From assembly GCF_900129395.1 (NCBI RefSeq), contig NZ_FQVP01000003.1, positions 124,001 to 188,000 on the forward strand: 64,000 nt of DNA, in the 5' to 3' direction. The notes under the pieces are model-generated. The model saw only the letters and a list, made by a program, of their open reading frames with translations. It did not search any database and had not been told where the DNA came from. The position numbers and the translations under genes were made by a program. Origin of the DNA: Pseudosulfitobacter pseudonitzschiae (GTDB taxonomy: Bacteria > Pseudomonadota > Alphaproteobacteria > Rhodobacterales > Rhodobacteraceae). Shown one piece after another: positions 34,982-44,769 of this stretch (positions are counted from its first letter, which is position 1; every line of letters begins with the position of its first letter).

Positions 34982-36667
34982 TTATCCCAGCAAACGCCGC
35001 GCGATGACCTGTGCCTGAATTTCGCCGGCCCCCTCGAAAATGTTGAGGATTCGCGCATCGCACAGCACGCGGCTGATCTTGTATTCCAGCGCAAAGCCGT
35101 TGCCGCCGTGGATTTGCAGGCCATTGTCGGCCGCCGCCCATGCCACGCGGGCCCCCAGCAGCTTGGCCATGCCGGCCTCGACGTCACAGCGGCGTCCCTG
35201 GTCTTTTTCAAAGGCGCTGAAATAGGTCAGCTGACGCGCGATCATGATCTCGACGGCCATCATCGCCAGCTTGTTGGCAACGCGTGGGAATTCGATCAGC
35301 GATTTGCCGAATTGTTTGCGGTCCTGGGCATATTGCATCGAGATATCCAGCGCAGATTGCGCCACGCCGATGGCACGCGCGGCGGTCTGGATGCGGGCGG
35401 ATTCAAAGGTCTCCATCAGCTGTTTGAAGCCTTTGCCCTCTTCGCCGCCCAACAGGTTCTCGCCTTTGACGTGGAACCCGTCAAAGCCCAGCTCGTATTC
35501 CTTCATGCCGCGATAGCCCAGCACCTCGATCTCGCCGCCGGTCATGCCCTCGGTGGGGAAGGGGTTGGCATCGTCGCCGGGCGTTTTCTCGGCCAGGAAC
35601 ATCGACAGGCCTTTGTAGTCGGTCGTGTTCGGGTCGGTCCGCGCCAGCAAGGTCATCACGTGCGTGCGGGCCGCGTGGGTGATCCACGTCTTGTTGCCGG
35701 TGATCCTGTAGTCGTCCCCGTCCTTGACGGCGCGGGTGCGCAGGGAGCCAAGGTCCGATCCGGTGTTGGGTTCGGTGAACACGGCCGTCGGCAGCGTCTC
35801 GCCCGAGGCGATGGCAGGCAGCCATTTGGCCTTTTGCGCATCAGTGCCACCCGCGATGATCAGCTCGGCGGCAATTTCCGAGCGGGTGCCCAGCGAACCG
35901 ACGCCGATATAGCCGCGCGAGAGCTCTTCCGAGACCACGCACATCGATGCTTTGGACAGGCCAAGGCCGCCATGTTCTTCGGGGATAGTCAGGCCAAAGA
36001 CGCCCATTTCCGCCAGTTCGTTGATGACCTCGATGGGGATCAGCTCGTCCTTGAGGTGCCAGTCATGGGCAAAGGGTTCGACCTTTTCCAGCGCATAGCG
36101 GCGGAACTGTTCACGGATCATTTCCAGTTCGTCATCCAGACCGGTGACGCCGACGGTGATCTCGGCGTTGCGTTCCTGCATGAGTGCGACCAGGCGCAGG
36201 CGTGCGGCCTGGGTGTTGCCGTGCTGGATCAACGCCATGGTGGCAGGCGCGGACAGGTCCGCCATGTCATTCGCGGTCAGACCCAGATCATGCGGGCGCA
36301 GGATTTCGCCCTGGTTCATCGGGATGCCGCCCTGGATTTGGCCCAGATATTCGCCCACCCCGATTTGCAGGATCAGCTTTTCCACCTCGCCGAACTGGCC
36401 ATTTTCAGTCAGGGCCGTCGCCCATTTCTGCATCTGGTGCAGGGCCTGAACATATGTGGCCAACCAGGCCAGGCCATGTGCGGCGGTCTGGTTCTGTTCG
36501 ACAAGGGCAGCGGACACGCGGCCGTCCTTGCTCAGCAGGCCGCGCAGCTTGTCCTTGGCCGTTTCCAGAATCGCATCGACCGGTGCGATTGCGTCGGCGG
36601 TCTTTTTCAAAAGATCGTCCAGAATCACCGAAGTGGCCGAAGTCATGTCTTGTCCATCGTGCGCCAT
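34982..36667 (-). CDS. mcd: (2S)-methylsuccinyl-CoA dehydrogenase
   Basis: 561 residues. Acyl-CoA dehydrogenase fold at about 165-560, preceded by an N-terminal extension of about 160 residues (AAHGLAWLATYVQALHQMQ, ILQIGVGEYLGQIQGGIPMNQGE) that is diagnostic for Mcd of the ethylmalonyl-CoA pathway. The core shows FGLTIPEEHGGLGLS, TEPNTGSDLGSLRTRA, WITHAARTHVM and IQIHGGNGFALEY-like segments. It oxidises methylsuccinyl-CoA to mesaconyl-CoA with FAD and passes electrons to ETF. AAGGGGAT precedes the ATG. Confidence 0.9.
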   Translation of the reverse strand: MAHDGQDMTSATSVILDDLLKKTADAIAPVDAILETAKDKLRGLLSKDGRVSAALVEQNQTAAHGLAWLATYVQALHQMQKWATALTENGQFGEVEKLILQIGVGEYLGQIQGGIPMNQGEILRPHDLGLTANDMADLSAPATMALIQHGNTQAARLRLVALMQERNAEITVGVTGLDDELEMIREQFRRYALEKVEPFAHDWHLKDELIPIEVINELAEMGVFGLTIPEEHGGLGLSKASMCVVSEELSRGYIGVGSLGTRSEIAAELIIAGGTDAQKAKWLPAIASGETLPTAVFTEPNTGSDLGSLRTRAVKDGDDYRITGNKTWITHAARTHVMTLLARTDPNTTDYKGLSMFLAEKTPGDDANPFPTEGMTGGEIEVLGYRGMKEYELGFDGFHVKGENLLGGEEGKGFKQLMETFESARIQTAARAIGVAQSALDISMQYAQDRKQFGKSLIEFPRVANKLAMMAVEIMIARQLTYFSAFEKDQGRRCDVEAGMAKLLGARVAWAAADNGLQIHGGNGFALEYKISRVLCDARILNIFEGAGEIQAQVIARRLLG

Positions 36668-36815
36668 GGCTCATATCCCCTTGCTTGCTTGCCGGATGAG
36701 ATAGTTCCTTCGCAGGTGCAGCGCAACTTATTTGCGTGTGCGTGCGTCAATTTGATCGAAAGTTACGCGATGTTTTTGCGGGTGCAGCGGAAAATGAGGA
36801 TGGTATAGCGTCCCC

Positions 36816-37583
36816 ATGGACATTTTTTTGACACTGCTGACACCGACCCAACTGGGCCTTGCCGTGGCCATCGCGATCCTGGCGGGCTTTGTCAAAGGCG
36901 TTGTGGGCTTTGCGATGCCGATGATCTTTGTGTCGGGGTTATCGACGTTCCTGGCCCCGGATCTGGCGCTTGCGATGCTGATGCTGCCAACGCTGGCGAC
37001 CAATGGCATTCAGGCGCTGCGGCAGGGGCCGCGTGCGGCGTGGGAGTCGATTGCCAAGTTCAAAGTCTATCTGATGGTTGGCGCTGTTGTGCTGATCCTC
37101 AGTGCGCAGCTGGTCAGCGTATTGTCCATGCAGGTGATGTTGCTGATCATTGGCGTGCCGGTCACGTGCTTTGCGCTGATGCAGATTGTTGGCTGGACGC
37201 TGACGTTGAACGGGCAAAGCACCACGTTCGAGGTGATCATTGGCGTGGTGGCGGGGTTTCTTGGCGGCATCTCCGGGATCTGGGGGCCGCCGACGGTGAT
37301 GTATCTGACGGCACTTGGCACGCAGAAACACGACCAGATGCGCGCACAGGGCGTGATCTATGGGTTGGGGGCTGTGTCATTGGTGGGGGCGCACATCGGG
37401 TCGGGCGTGCTGAACGCGGCGACCTGGCCGCTGAGTGCGGTGATGATCGTGCCGGCGCTGATCGGTATGTTCTGTGGGCGTCAGGTCATGGACCGGATTG
37501 ACCAGGTGGTGTTCCGTCGCGCGACGCTGTTCGTGCTGCTTGTGGCAGGGCTGAACCTGATGCGCCGCGCGTTGGTTGGGTGA
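36816..37583 (+). CDS. Sulfite exporter TauE/SafE family permease
   Basis: 255 residues, eight hydrophobic segments in two halves, with VAIAILAGFVKGVVGFAMPM and VGVVAGFLGGISGIWGPPTV-like repeats, the family's paired motifs. Members export sulfite, sulfoacetate or other organosulfur/C2-C3 anions. Substrate here is unknown. The stop is 4 bases from the convergent XRE gene. Confidence 0.88.
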   Translation: MDIFLTLLTPTQLGLAVAIAILAGFVKGVVGFAMPMIFVSGLSTFLAPDLALAMLMLPTLATNGIQALRQGPRAAWESIAKFKVYLMVGAVVLILSAQLVSVLSMQVMLLIIGVPVTCFALMQIVGWTLTLNGQSTTFEVIIGVVAGFLGGISGIWGPPTVMYLTALGTQKHDQMRAQGVIYGLGAVSLVGAHIGSGVLNAATWPLSAVMIVPALIGMFCGRQVMDRIDQVVFRRATLFVLLVAGLNLMRRALVG

Positions 37584-37586
37584 TCT

Positions 37587-37943
37587 TCAGGCAGACTTGG
37601 CCACAGTGCGCCCGGAAACGTCTTCGATAAAGGTGACGATCCGCGATTTGATCTGTTCGTCGTCAATCGAGGCAACCGCGCTTACGATATCCAGTCCAGG
37701 ATCGCGGACTGCAGTGTCGTTGAAATCTTGCAGGCCTTCGAAGAAATAGGATGTGGGGACGTCGAGGATACGCGACAGGTCATAAAGACGGCTTGCTGCG
37801 ATGCGGTTGGAACCAATTTCGTATTTTTGAATTTGTTGAAATGAAAGTTTCAGGTGGCGAGCGACATCAGTTTGCGACATACGGCGCAACGTACGAGCCT
37901 GTTTTAGCTTACGGCCAACATGAATATCTACAGGATGAGACAT
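37587..37943 (-). CDS. XRE-family transcriptional regulator
   Basis: 118 residues. HTH_3 domain at about 10-70 (LKQARTLRRMSQTDVARHLKLSFQQIQKYEIGSNRI), the SinR/434-Cro type that is widespread in Alphaproteobacteria, followed by SYFFEGL and a C-terminal tail with no recognised domain. Shares an AT-rich 210-base divergent region with the LysR-headed gene at 38154. Confidence 0.9.
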   Translation of the reverse strand: MSHPVDIHVGRKLKQARTLRRMSQTDVARHLKLSFQQIQKYEIGSNRIAASRLYDLSRILDVPTSYFFEGLQDFNDTAVRDPGLDIVSAVASIDDEQIKSRIVTFIEDVSGRTVAKSA

Positions 37944-38040
37944 CTGTCTTAGTACCTCCGGTTGTAACTTGGGCAGTGATCCAAGAATTATTGCTCATAA
38001 TCAAGTGCCTAGATTTTTACATTTGTGGTATATTTATATT

Positions 38041-38074
38041 GCACCAATGAGTGATTTATGCACCATTGATGGTG
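38041..38074. promoter_or_regulatory. Direct and inverted repeats between the XRE and LysR-headed genes
   Basis: GCACCAATGA (38041-38050) and GCACCATTGA (38060-38069) are direct repeats 19 bases apart, and CACCA-TTGA-TGGTG (38061-38074) is an inverted repeat with a 4-base spacer. The whole gap 37944-38153 is clearly more AT-rich than its surroundings. Candidate operator of either flanking regulator; a -10-like TATATT lies just before it. Confidence 0.45.
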
Positions 38075-38153
38075 AAAGTGATGGATAGGGAGCCCTCAAA
38101 TCACACGCAGGCCTACGAATTTTCTGCACGAGCATCAACCACTACTGTTTGAA

Positions 38154-38984
38154 ATGCTGCGCTCATTTACAACTTTGGCGCGCCATTTAAATCTGACTCG
38201 GGCTGTGGAAGAACTGGGTAGCACCCGTCAAACGGTGCGGCGGCACATAACCTATCTAGAGCAAGCCAAGGGATTCGAGCTGTTTCGAATCAGGGACCGG
38301 CGTTACGAACTGACCGAACGCGGTGCCAGCGCACTGACCGAAGCCCAAACTTTGCTGTCGCGCGGGAATGCGTGGCTCAGCTCTGAGGTTGGTTTTGAAT
38401 ACGGGATGCTGAGGATCGCCAAGTCCGAGGGCGACTGGCGGTTTTTCCTGCAGCAGCGGCCCCTGTCCGAAATCTGGGTACAAGGGTCGGACTTTTTGCG
38501 CAACAGCGTGCGATGCTGGGCCGAGTCCGGCGGCAACATCGAACACCCCGCCTTTCAGCCCGTGCGTCCCTATGCGATGGTGTTTCGCCCGAACGACCGG
38601 CAATGGGTTTGCGTCGATGTGGGACGTGAATCGTCATTTGCGACATGGTTCGGCTGGGAATGGCAAAGCAGTTCGATCGGGCGCACGCTCGAAGCGTTGC
38701 CGGGCGGGCCGTTGGTCGGTGACATCATGGAAGGCACCTTTCACGAGATCGCCGCCAACCACGGGCTGCGCTTTGATCACATCCACACCACGGTCGCGCG
38801 CAAGGCAGGCACGCCACTTGTCCCGCTCAGCTACACGCGGTTGTTGCTGGGGGCACGGTTTCCCGATGACAGCTTTGCGCTGGTGAATATCATCGAGCGC
38901 ACCAATGCGCTGGAAATCGATGAGCTGCCGCCCGAGTACATCAATTCGATGGATTCCAGCCTGGAGATGCACGTCAGCATCTGA
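38154..38984 (+). CDS. LysR-type HTH protein with a non-LysR C-terminal domain
   Basis: 276 residues. N-terminal winged helix at about 1-65 (FTTLARHLNLTRAVEELGSTRQTVRRHITYLEQ...ELFRIRDRRYELTERG) like LysR proteins. The remaining 200 residues do not show the periplasmic-binding-like effector domain; they contain Trp-rich stretches (GDWRFFLQQRPLSEIWVQ, ATWFGWEWQSSSIG) and HIHTTVARKAGTPLVPLSYTRLLLG. Possibly a sensor of a different class. A second gene of unknown function follows after 173 bases on the same strand. Confidence 0.7.
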   Translation: MLRSFTTLARHLNLTRAVEELGSTRQTVRRHITYLEQAKGFELFRIRDRRYELTERGASALTEAQTLLSRGNAWLSSEVGFEYGMLRIAKSEGDWRFFLQQRPLSEIWVQGSDFLRNSVRCWAESGGNIEHPAFQPVRPYAMVFRPNDRQWVCVDVGRESSFATWFGWEWQSSSIGRTLEALPGGPLVGDIMEGTFHEIAANHGLRFDHIHTTVARKAGTPLVPLSYTRLLLGARFPDDSFALVNIIERTNALEIDELPPEYINSMDSSLEMHVSI

Positions 38985-39157
38985 CCGCTCTTGCGCGGCA
39001 GACGCAGGCCTGAGCGTGTCGTTCGCTGTTTGCGACGATGCAAATGGCGTCGATCTGGTGTATGTGCCTCAGTGTAATTGTTTCCGATACGAACGCCAAA
39101 AGGGCTGTTCGCGTCTGGTTGTTCTTTGAAACCCTGCGGCAAACCGGGAGAATCCTG

Positions 39158-39862
39158 ATGAGCATACACGACGTATTCGAGGGGTCGCGTCTGTTGACCG
39201 AGACAGTTGATTTGCTGGCGCAACGCCAGTTGTATCTGACGGTCGGGGAAGACTTTGATCTCTACAAGGCGTTGATTTCCGAATTTCGACCCAGCCAACC
39301 GGTCAGCCTGCCGTTCGATCCGGCCCGGTCGGACCTGTCCGACGGCAAAGGGTTCTGGTCGGTGGGGCGCAATCCGCAGGGCAAGATCGTGCAGACGCAG
39401 GCGGTGCGATTGATCGACCTGCAAGGGCAGACGCTGGCCGATCATATGAACCGCAACTTCCGCGCCTATCCGCCGTCGGGCGTGCCGATTGATCTGGACG
39501 ATTCGTGGTACAGGTCGGGTCCGGGCGCGCGGCGGATATCGGGGCGGGTCTGCTATCACGGCGAGATGTGGATCAACCCCGAAGAGGGCAATTATCGCGG
39601 GCGGGGCATTGTTGATATTCTCGCGCGTTTTGCCTTTCTCAGCAGCCAGCTACACTGGCAGCCCGACTATGTTTTTGGGTTCATGCCGCGCACCATTGCC
39701 CGTCGGGGGCTGGCCGAGCGCGAGGGGTACATGCATGTGGACCCCTATTGCCTGAGCTGGAAAATCACCGGTCAGAACAAGCCGGTCGAGGGGAACATGG
39801 TCTATATGGGCCACGAGGATATTCAGCATATCATTCAGGTGCCACTGGAGCTTGCCGCCTGA
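39158..39862 (+). CDS. Conserved protein of unknown function beside a LysR-headed regulator
   Basis: 234 residues from the ATG giving MSIHDVFEGSRLL, with GGGAG upstream. Soluble, no signal peptide or helix. Distinct stretches are GRGIVDILARFAFLSSQLHW, YVFGFMPRTIARRGLAEREGY and YMGHEDIQHIIQVPLEL. The pattern (GRG followed by a helix, then arginine-rich and GYxHxxP-like strands) faintly recalls acetyltransferase folds, but I cannot assign a family. Context: 173 bases after the LysR-headed gene and before the pckA terminator. Confidence 0.65.
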   Translation: MSIHDVFEGSRLLTETVDLLAQRQLYLTVGEDFDLYKALISEFRPSQPVSLPFDPARSDLSDGKGFWSVGRNPQGKIVQTQAVRLIDLQGQTLADHMNRNFRAYPPSGVPIDLDDSWYRSGPGARRISGRVCYHGEMWINPEEGNYRGRGIVDILARFAFLSSQLHWQPDYVFGFMPRTIARRGLAEREGYMHVDPYCLSWKITGQNKPVEGNMVYMGHEDIQHIIQVPLELAA

Positions 39863-39882
39863 TCCTGTTGTGACATCCCATG

Positions 39883-39919
39883 AAAAAGCCCCCGCGCCGG
39901 ATGGCCGCGGGGGCTTTTG
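39883..39919. terminator. Bidirectional terminator
   Basis: Stem AAAAGCCCCCGCG / CGCGGGGGCTTTT with a 9-base loop. A on the left and T on the right let it serve both the plus-strand gene ending at 39862 and pckA ending at 39946. Confidence 0.9.
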
Positions 39920-39945
39920 TCTTTCCGGGCCTCGGGCCGCAGACC

Positions 39946-41544
39946 CTAGCCGATGGCGGCGGCGCGGACGTCGTCGTCGATGTGGGGCAGGTACTGCTCG
40001 AAGTTCGTTGCGAACATTTCGACCAGCTTGTTGGCCTGACGGTCATAGCTTTCGGGGTTGTCCCATGTGCGGCGCGGGTCCAGCAGGATGTCGGCCACGC
40101 CGTCCACGGCGACCGGCACTTCGAAGCCAAAGTTCGGGTCTTTGCGGAATTTGGCGTTGGCCAGGCTGCCATCCAGTGCGGCGGTCAACAGGGCGCGGGT
40201 GGCGCGGATTGGCATCCGGCTGCCTGTGCCATAGGCGCCACCGGTCCAGCCGGTGTTGACCAGCCAGCAGGTCGCACCGTGCTGGGCGATCTTTTCGCGC
40301 AGCAGGTTGCCGTAGACCTCGGGGCGACGGGGCATGAAGGGCGCGCCAAAGCAGGTCGAGAAGGTGGGCTCGGGCTCGGTCACGCCGCGTTCTGTTCCGG
40401 CGACTTTCGAGGTGAAGCCGGACAGGAAGTGGTACATCGCTTGCGCCGGTGTCAGGCGCGCGATGGGGGGCAGGACGCCAAAGGCATCGCAAGTCAGCAT
40501 GATGATGTTCTTGGGATGGCCGCCAAGCGCGCTTTTCGATGCGTTCGAGATATAGTGCAGCGGGTAAGCGCAGCGCATGTTCGCGGTCAGACTGTCGTCG
40601 GCGAAATCCAGATCCTTGGTTTCTTCATCAAAGATCATGTTTTCGATCACGGTGCCGAATTTCTCGGTCGTGGCATAGATTTCCGGCTCGGCCTCGGCGC
40701 TCAGGTTGATCGTCTTGGCATAGCAGCCACCTTCGAAGTTGAACGTGCCGCGGTCGGACCAGCCATGTTCGTCATCGCCGATCAGCGTGCGCGACGGGTC
40801 AGCCGAAAGCGTGGTCTTGCCGGTGCCGCTGAGGCCAAAGAACACGGCCGTGTCGACGGGGTTGCCCGTCGCATGGTTGGCCGAGCAGTGCATCGGCATC
40901 ACACCTTTTTCGGGCAACATGTAGTTCAGCAGGGTGAACACGGATTTCTTGTTCTCGCCCGCATATTCGGTGCCGCCGATCAGGATGATCTTGCGGTCAA
41001 AGTTCAGTGCGATCACCGTGTCGGACTTGCAATCATGCTTTGCCGGGTCTGCCTTGAACGAGGGGCAGTTGATGATGGTGAAATCCGCGGTGAAATCGTC
41101 CAGGTCCTCACGGTCCGGGCGACGCAGCAGGTGGCGGATGAACAGGCCGTGCCATGCCAGCTCGGTCACCATGCGGACGTTGATGGCATAAGCGGGGTCG
41201 GCACCGCCCACCAGGTCCTGCACGAAATAGTCGCGGCCCTTCATGTGGGCCAGCATGTCATTGTAAAGCGCGTCAAAGCCTTCTTCGGACATCTCGGCGT
41301 TGTTTTCCCACCAGATGTTGTCGGCAACACTGTCAGTTTTGACAACGTGTTTGTCCTTGGGCGAGCGGCCGGTGAATTTGCCGGTGGTCACCAGGAACGA
41401 GCCACCTTTGCCCAAAGTGCCCTCGCCACGGGCGAGCGCGGTTTCAACCAGCGCAGGCTCGATCAGGTTGTAATAGACATTGCCCAGCTCCTTGATCCCT
41501 TGATCTTCAAGCCGGAAATTCGGGTTCACCCGTCCAGATGTCAT
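39946..41544 (-). CDS. pckA: Phosphoenolpyruvate carboxykinase (ATP)
   Basis: 532 residues from the ATG with GGGAG upstream. Converts oxaloacetate and ATP to PEP, first committed step of gluconeogenesis. [10 protein letters not shown] binds oxaloacetate, [16 protein letters not shown] is the kinase P-loop, [10 protein letters not shown] the Mg2+ site, and [13 protein letters not shown] is also typical. Divergent from chvI; in several Alphaproteobacteria ChvI-ChvG control pckA, which fits the arrangement here. Confidence 0.97.
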   Translation of the reverse strand: MTSGRVNPNFRLEDQGIKELGNVYYNLIEPALVETALARGEGTLGKGGSFLVTTGKFTGRSPKDKHVVKTDSVADNIWWENNAEMSEEGFDALYNDMLAHMKGRDYFVQDLVGGADPAYAINVRMVTELAWHGLFIRHLLRRPDREDLDDFTADFTIINCPSFKADPAKHDCKSDTVIALNFDRKIILIGGTEYAGENKKSVFTLLNYMLPEKGVMPMHCSANHATGNPVDTAVFFGLSGTGKTTLSADPSRTLIGDDEHGWSDRGTFNFEGGCYAKTINLSAEAEPEIYATTEKFGTVIENMIFDEETKDLDFADDSLTANMRCAYPLHYISNASKSALGGHPKNIIMLTCDAFGVLPPIARLTPAQAMYHFLSGFTSKVAGTERGVTEPEPTFSTCFGAPFMPRRPEVYGNLLREKIAQHGATCWLVNTGWTGGAYGTGSRMPIRATRALLTAALDGSLANAKFRKDPNFGFEVPVAVDGVADILLDPRRTWDNPESYDRQANKLVEMFATNFEQYLPHIDDDVRAAAIG

Positions 41545-41894
41545 ATGTCGTCTCCCTGTCGCCGCCACGGGCGGATGGTACTAAGTTTAGGCGCGTCAGC
41601 GTCGCGGCCGTCATGGCCTGAGCGCCTCATAACATGACGTTTCCAGACATGAACAGGACGCTTTGGCACAGTTAGCGCCATCACCGCGATCTTTGGCCCA
41701 TGCGGGTTGCCACAGCCCTTTTTCCGGCTTCTCGTAAATCGGGAAAGTGCGTCAATTTAGCCATTCCTAATCAAATTGTGGCGCAATTGGGGCATTAGGG
41801 GCTGGTGATTCGCACTTAAGGATTGATTCGGCCCGATAAAATCTGGATGTATGGTCAAAAAACTATATTGAGCAGCAATAAAAGGGTACAGGCA
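41545..41894. other. Divergent control region between pckA and chvI (350 bases)
   Basis: No convincing gene. The half next to pckA holds an imperfect stem formed by AGGCGC (41589) and GCGCCT (41622), with GGCC-GTCAT-GGCC inside it. The half next to chvI is AT-rich and contains TTGATT and an A-rich leader running into the AAAGGG ribosome site. Promoters for both genes must lie here; I could not fix their positions. Direct ChvI binding is expected but not shown by a recognised site. Confidence 0.5.
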
Positions 41895-42596
41895 ATGTCG
41901 AAGATTGCGTTGGTGGACGACGACAGGAACATTCTTACGTCTGTTTCTATGACGCTTGAGGCTGAAGGCTTCGAGGTCGAAACTTATAATGACGGTCAGG
42001 CGGCATTGGACGCCTTTAACAAGGGGCTGCCGGATATGGCGGTTCTGGATATCAAGATGCCCCGCATGGACGGGATGGATCTGTTGCAGCGGCTGCGCCA
42101 GAAAACCTCGATGCCGGTGATCTTTCTGACATCCAAGGATGACGAGATCGACGAAGTGCTGGGTTTGCGCATGGGCGCGGACGATTACGTCAAGAAACCG
42201 TTCAGCCAGCGTTTGCTGGTCGAACGCATCCGCGCATTGTTGCGTCGGCAGGATGCGGTCGCCACGGATGAAGTGGGCGACACCGAAGATACCAAAGTGA
42301 TGGAGCGCGGCGACCTGCGGATGGACCCGCTGCGCCATTCGGTCAGCTGGAAGGGCAATGATGTCTCGCTGACCGTCACCGAATTCCTGCTGTTGCAGGC
42401 ATTGGCCCAACGTCCCGGCTTCGTGAAATCGCGCGACCAGCTGATGGACGTGGCCTATGACGACCAAGTTTACGTGGACGATCGCACCATCGACAGCCAC
42501 ATCAAGCGTCTGCGCAAGAAGATGCGTACGGCGGATGATTCCTTTTCGGCAATTGAGACGCTGTACGGGATCGGCTATCGGTACAACGAAGACTGA
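41895..42596 (+). CDS. chvI: Response regulator ChvI
   Basis: 233 residues from the ATG preceded by AAAGGG. Receiver domain with Asp8-Asp10 acidic pocket, phosphoacceptor Asp52 ([11 protein letters not shown]) and YVKKPF; OmpR-type winged helix at about 135-232 ([38 protein letters not shown]). Partner of ChvG, next gene. In Alphaproteobacteria the pair responds to acid and cell-envelope conditions. Confidence 0.96.
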   Translation: MSKIALVDDDRNILTSVSMTLEAEGFEVETYNDGQAALDAFNKGLPDMAVLDIKMPRMDGMDLLQRLRQKTSMPVIFLTSKDDEIDEVLGLRMGADDYVKKPFSQRLLVERIRALLRRQDAVATDEVGDTEDTKVMERGDLRMDPLRHSVSWKGNDVSLTVTEFLLLQALAQRPGFVKSRDQLMDVAYDDQVYVDDRTIDSHIKRLRKKMRTADDSFSAIETLYGIGYRYNED

Positions 42597-42629
42597 TGCG
42601 CGCAAATGGCTCTGGCCGAAAGGAACTTC

Positions 42630-44333
42630 GTGCGGGATATGGCCCCACCTCCATCACGTGACGGCGATGTTGTGCTGGGTGACGATTGGGTCGCCCCGGA
42701 CCGCTCGGAAACCGGCAATGAAATCCGGGCCAAGCGGGAACGGCGTGGCCTGTTTTCCCTGCGCGCTTCGCCGCTGACACGCAAGATCATCACCTTCAAC
42801 CTGATTGCGTTGAATGTGCTGGTTGCGGGTATCCTCTATCTGAATTCCTCACGCGACAGCCTTGCCGTGCAGCGCGCCACATCGATGGTCAGCGAGGCAG
42901 AGCTGATTGCCGATGTAATCGAAGCACAGCTTCCTGCGGGCGCACCTGTCAATCTGGCGACGGGGGATGGCGTTGACGTTGCCGCCACCCTCCAGGCGCT
43001 GGACCTGCGCAGTGGCATCGAAGTTCTGGTCTTCGACCCCTCGGGCGCCCTTGTGTCCAGCATCGAAGGGGCTTCGGCCCAGCCGAGCGGCGCACAGTCC
43101 GGCGGCGCAAATCGCACCATTCTGACCGATGGCCTCAACTGGCTTTGGGACAAACTGTCATCGCCTTTCGATTCTGACGTCCCTGCTGACGCTTCCACGG
43201 TCGAAGAGCAGTTGCGCACCATGGTTCCCGGCAGCCTGACGGGCGGGACACAGGTGAAAGACAGCCTTGATACGGTCGGCGGCACTTTGTTCAGCGTCGT
43301 AACGCCCATTGTGCAGGGAACGACACCGGTTGGCGTTGTTGGCATCACCTCTGCCGCGGGCGAGATCGACGCGCTGGTGCGTGGCGAACGCGAGCGCGTG
43401 TTGCAGATGTTCGTGATTGCAACGCTGGTTTCCGTCGGCCTCAGCCTCGTGTTGGCGTCGACGATTGCCAACCCGCTGGCCGATCTGGCCGCCGCCGCCG
43501 AACTGGGCCGCGACCGCAACCAGCGCAAGGTGAACCCCGGACGCATCCGCATTCCAGACCTGACCGCACGGCCTGACGAGATCGGGCGTTTGTCCGGTGC
43601 CCTGCGCGGCATGATCGCGGCCTTGTACAATCGTATCGACGGCAACGAACAGTTTGCCGCTGACGTGGCCCACGAGATCAAGAATCCGCTGGCATCGCTG
43701 CGCTCGGCTGTGGGCACGCTGCGGCTGATCAAACGCGAGGACCAGCGTGAAAAGCTGCTGGATGTGATCGACCATGACGTGCGGCGGCTCGACCGGTTGG
43801 TCAGCGATATTTCAAACGCCTCGCGGCTGGATTCCGAATTGGTCAAGGAAGAGGAAGAACCCTTTGACCTGCTCAAGATGCTGGGCAACCTCAGCCAGTA
43901 TCTGGGCGAGGATGCCAAGTCGAAGGGCATTGATTTCATCACCGACCTGCCGGCTCAGCCCCTGCTGGTGCACGGGCTGGAGGCGCGGCTGGCGCAGGTG
44001 TTCGTCAACCTGATCACCAACGCGATTTCTTTCTGCGAAGATGGTGATGCGATCCGTGTCTGGGCCCGCAAAAAGGAAAACCGCGTGCTGGTCGTCGTCG
44101 AGGATACCGGCCCGGGCATTCCCGATCAGGCCTTGTCGAAGATCTTCAAACGTTTCTATTCCCAACGTCCCGAAGAGCATTTCGGCAACAACTCGGGCCT
44201 CGGGCTGGCCATCTCGAAACAGATCGTCGAAGCACATGGCGGCGTGATCTGGGCCGAGAACATCCGCCCGACCGATGCGGACATCACCAGCGACCCCCTG
44301 GGTGCTCGTTTCGTCGTGGGCCTGCCGGTTTGA
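42630..44333 (+). CDS. chvG: Sensor histidine kinase ChvG
   Basis: 567 residues. Start at GTG 42630 chosen because GAAAGGA stands 5 bases before it; in-frame ATGs at 42606 and 42639 are possible. Cytoplasmic N-terminal tail of about 50 residues, transmembrane helix, periplasmic domain (about 80-255), second helix, HAMP, HisKA with the phosphoaccepting His in DVAHEIKNPLASL, and HATPase with VNLITNAISFC, DTGPGIP and GLGLAISKQIV. Partner of ChvI; begins an almost gapless run through HPr. Confidence 0.93.
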   Translation: MRDMAPPPSRDGDVVLGDDWVAPDRSETGNEIRAKRERRGLFSLRASPLTRKIITFNLIALNVLVAGILYLNSSRDSLAVQRATSMVSEAELIADVIEAQLPAGAPVNLATGDGVDVAATLQALDLRSGIEVLVFDPSGALVSSIEGASAQPSGAQSGGANRTILTDGLNWLWDKLSSPFDSDVPADASTVEEQLRTMVPGSLTGGTQVKDSLDTVGGTLFSVVTPIVQGTTPVGVVGITSAAGEIDALVRGERERVLQMFVIATLVSVGLSLVLASTIANPLADLAAAAELGRDRNQRKVNPGRIRIPDLTARPDEIGRLSGALRGMIAALYNRIDGNEQFAADVAHEIKNPLASLRSAVGTLRLIKREDQREKLLDVIDHDVRRLDRLVSDISNASRLDSELVKEEEEPFDLLKMLGNLSQYLGEDAKSKGIDFITDLPAQPLLVHGLEARLAQVFVNLITNAISFCEDGDAIRVWARKKENRVLVVVEDTGPGIPDQALSKIFKRFYSQRPEEHFGNNSGLGLAISKQIVEAHGGVIWAENIRPTDADITSDPLGARFVVGLPV

Positions 44334-44334
44334 T

Positions 44335-44769
44335 ATGTCGACCCTCGGGGCCTCGGTCACGCTTCATGCAACGACGGTGGCAGTAGGGGGCCGGGCGGCT
44401 CTGATCCTTGGCGCATCCGGTGCGGGAAAATCATCTCTGGCGTTGCAGCTGATGGCTCTGGGCGCCGTGCTGGTGTCAGACGACCGCACCATGGTGCATC
44501 GCGATGGCGACGGATTGGTCGCGGACGCGCCTGACACCCTGCGCGGCCTGATAGAGGCGCGCGGTGTCGGCATCCTGAAGGCTGAGGCGGCGGGGGCGGT
44601 GCCGGTTTCGGTGGTGATTGATCTGGACCAGACAGAATCCCAACGGCTGCCTGCGGCGCACGGTCACAGCGTGTTGGGCGTGGTGCTGCCTTGCCTTCAC
44701 AAATGCGATACTCCAGCTTGGCCTGCGGCGATCATGCAATATCTTAAGGCCGGAAGCTCGGAGCCATGA
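44335..44769 (+). CDS. hprK: HPr kinase/phosphorylase, short alphaproteobacterial form
   Basis: 144 residues, only the catalytic domain; the N-terminal domain of Gram-positive HprK is missing, as is usual in Alphaproteobacteria. Walker A GASGAGKS (26-33), then LVSDDRTMVHRDGDGLVADAP and IEARGVGILKAEA with the catalytic His/Asp region. Phosphorylates Ser46 of HPr, whose gene follows three positions downstream. Start ATG lies 2 bases after the chvG stop codon. Confidence 0.93.
   Translation: MSTLGASVTLHATTVAVGGRAALILGASGAGKSSLALQLMALGAVLVSDDRTMVHRDGDGLVADAPDTLRGLIEARGVGILKAEAAGAVPVSVVIDLDQTESQRLPAAHGHSVLGVVLPCLHKCDTPAWPAAIMQYLKAGSSEP

Noticed and set aside
37944-38153. Phage or genomic island boundary at the AT-rich gap
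   Set aside because: No integrase, attachment repeat or tRNA is nearby, and the flanking genes have the surrounding codon character; the AT content alone is explained by a control region.
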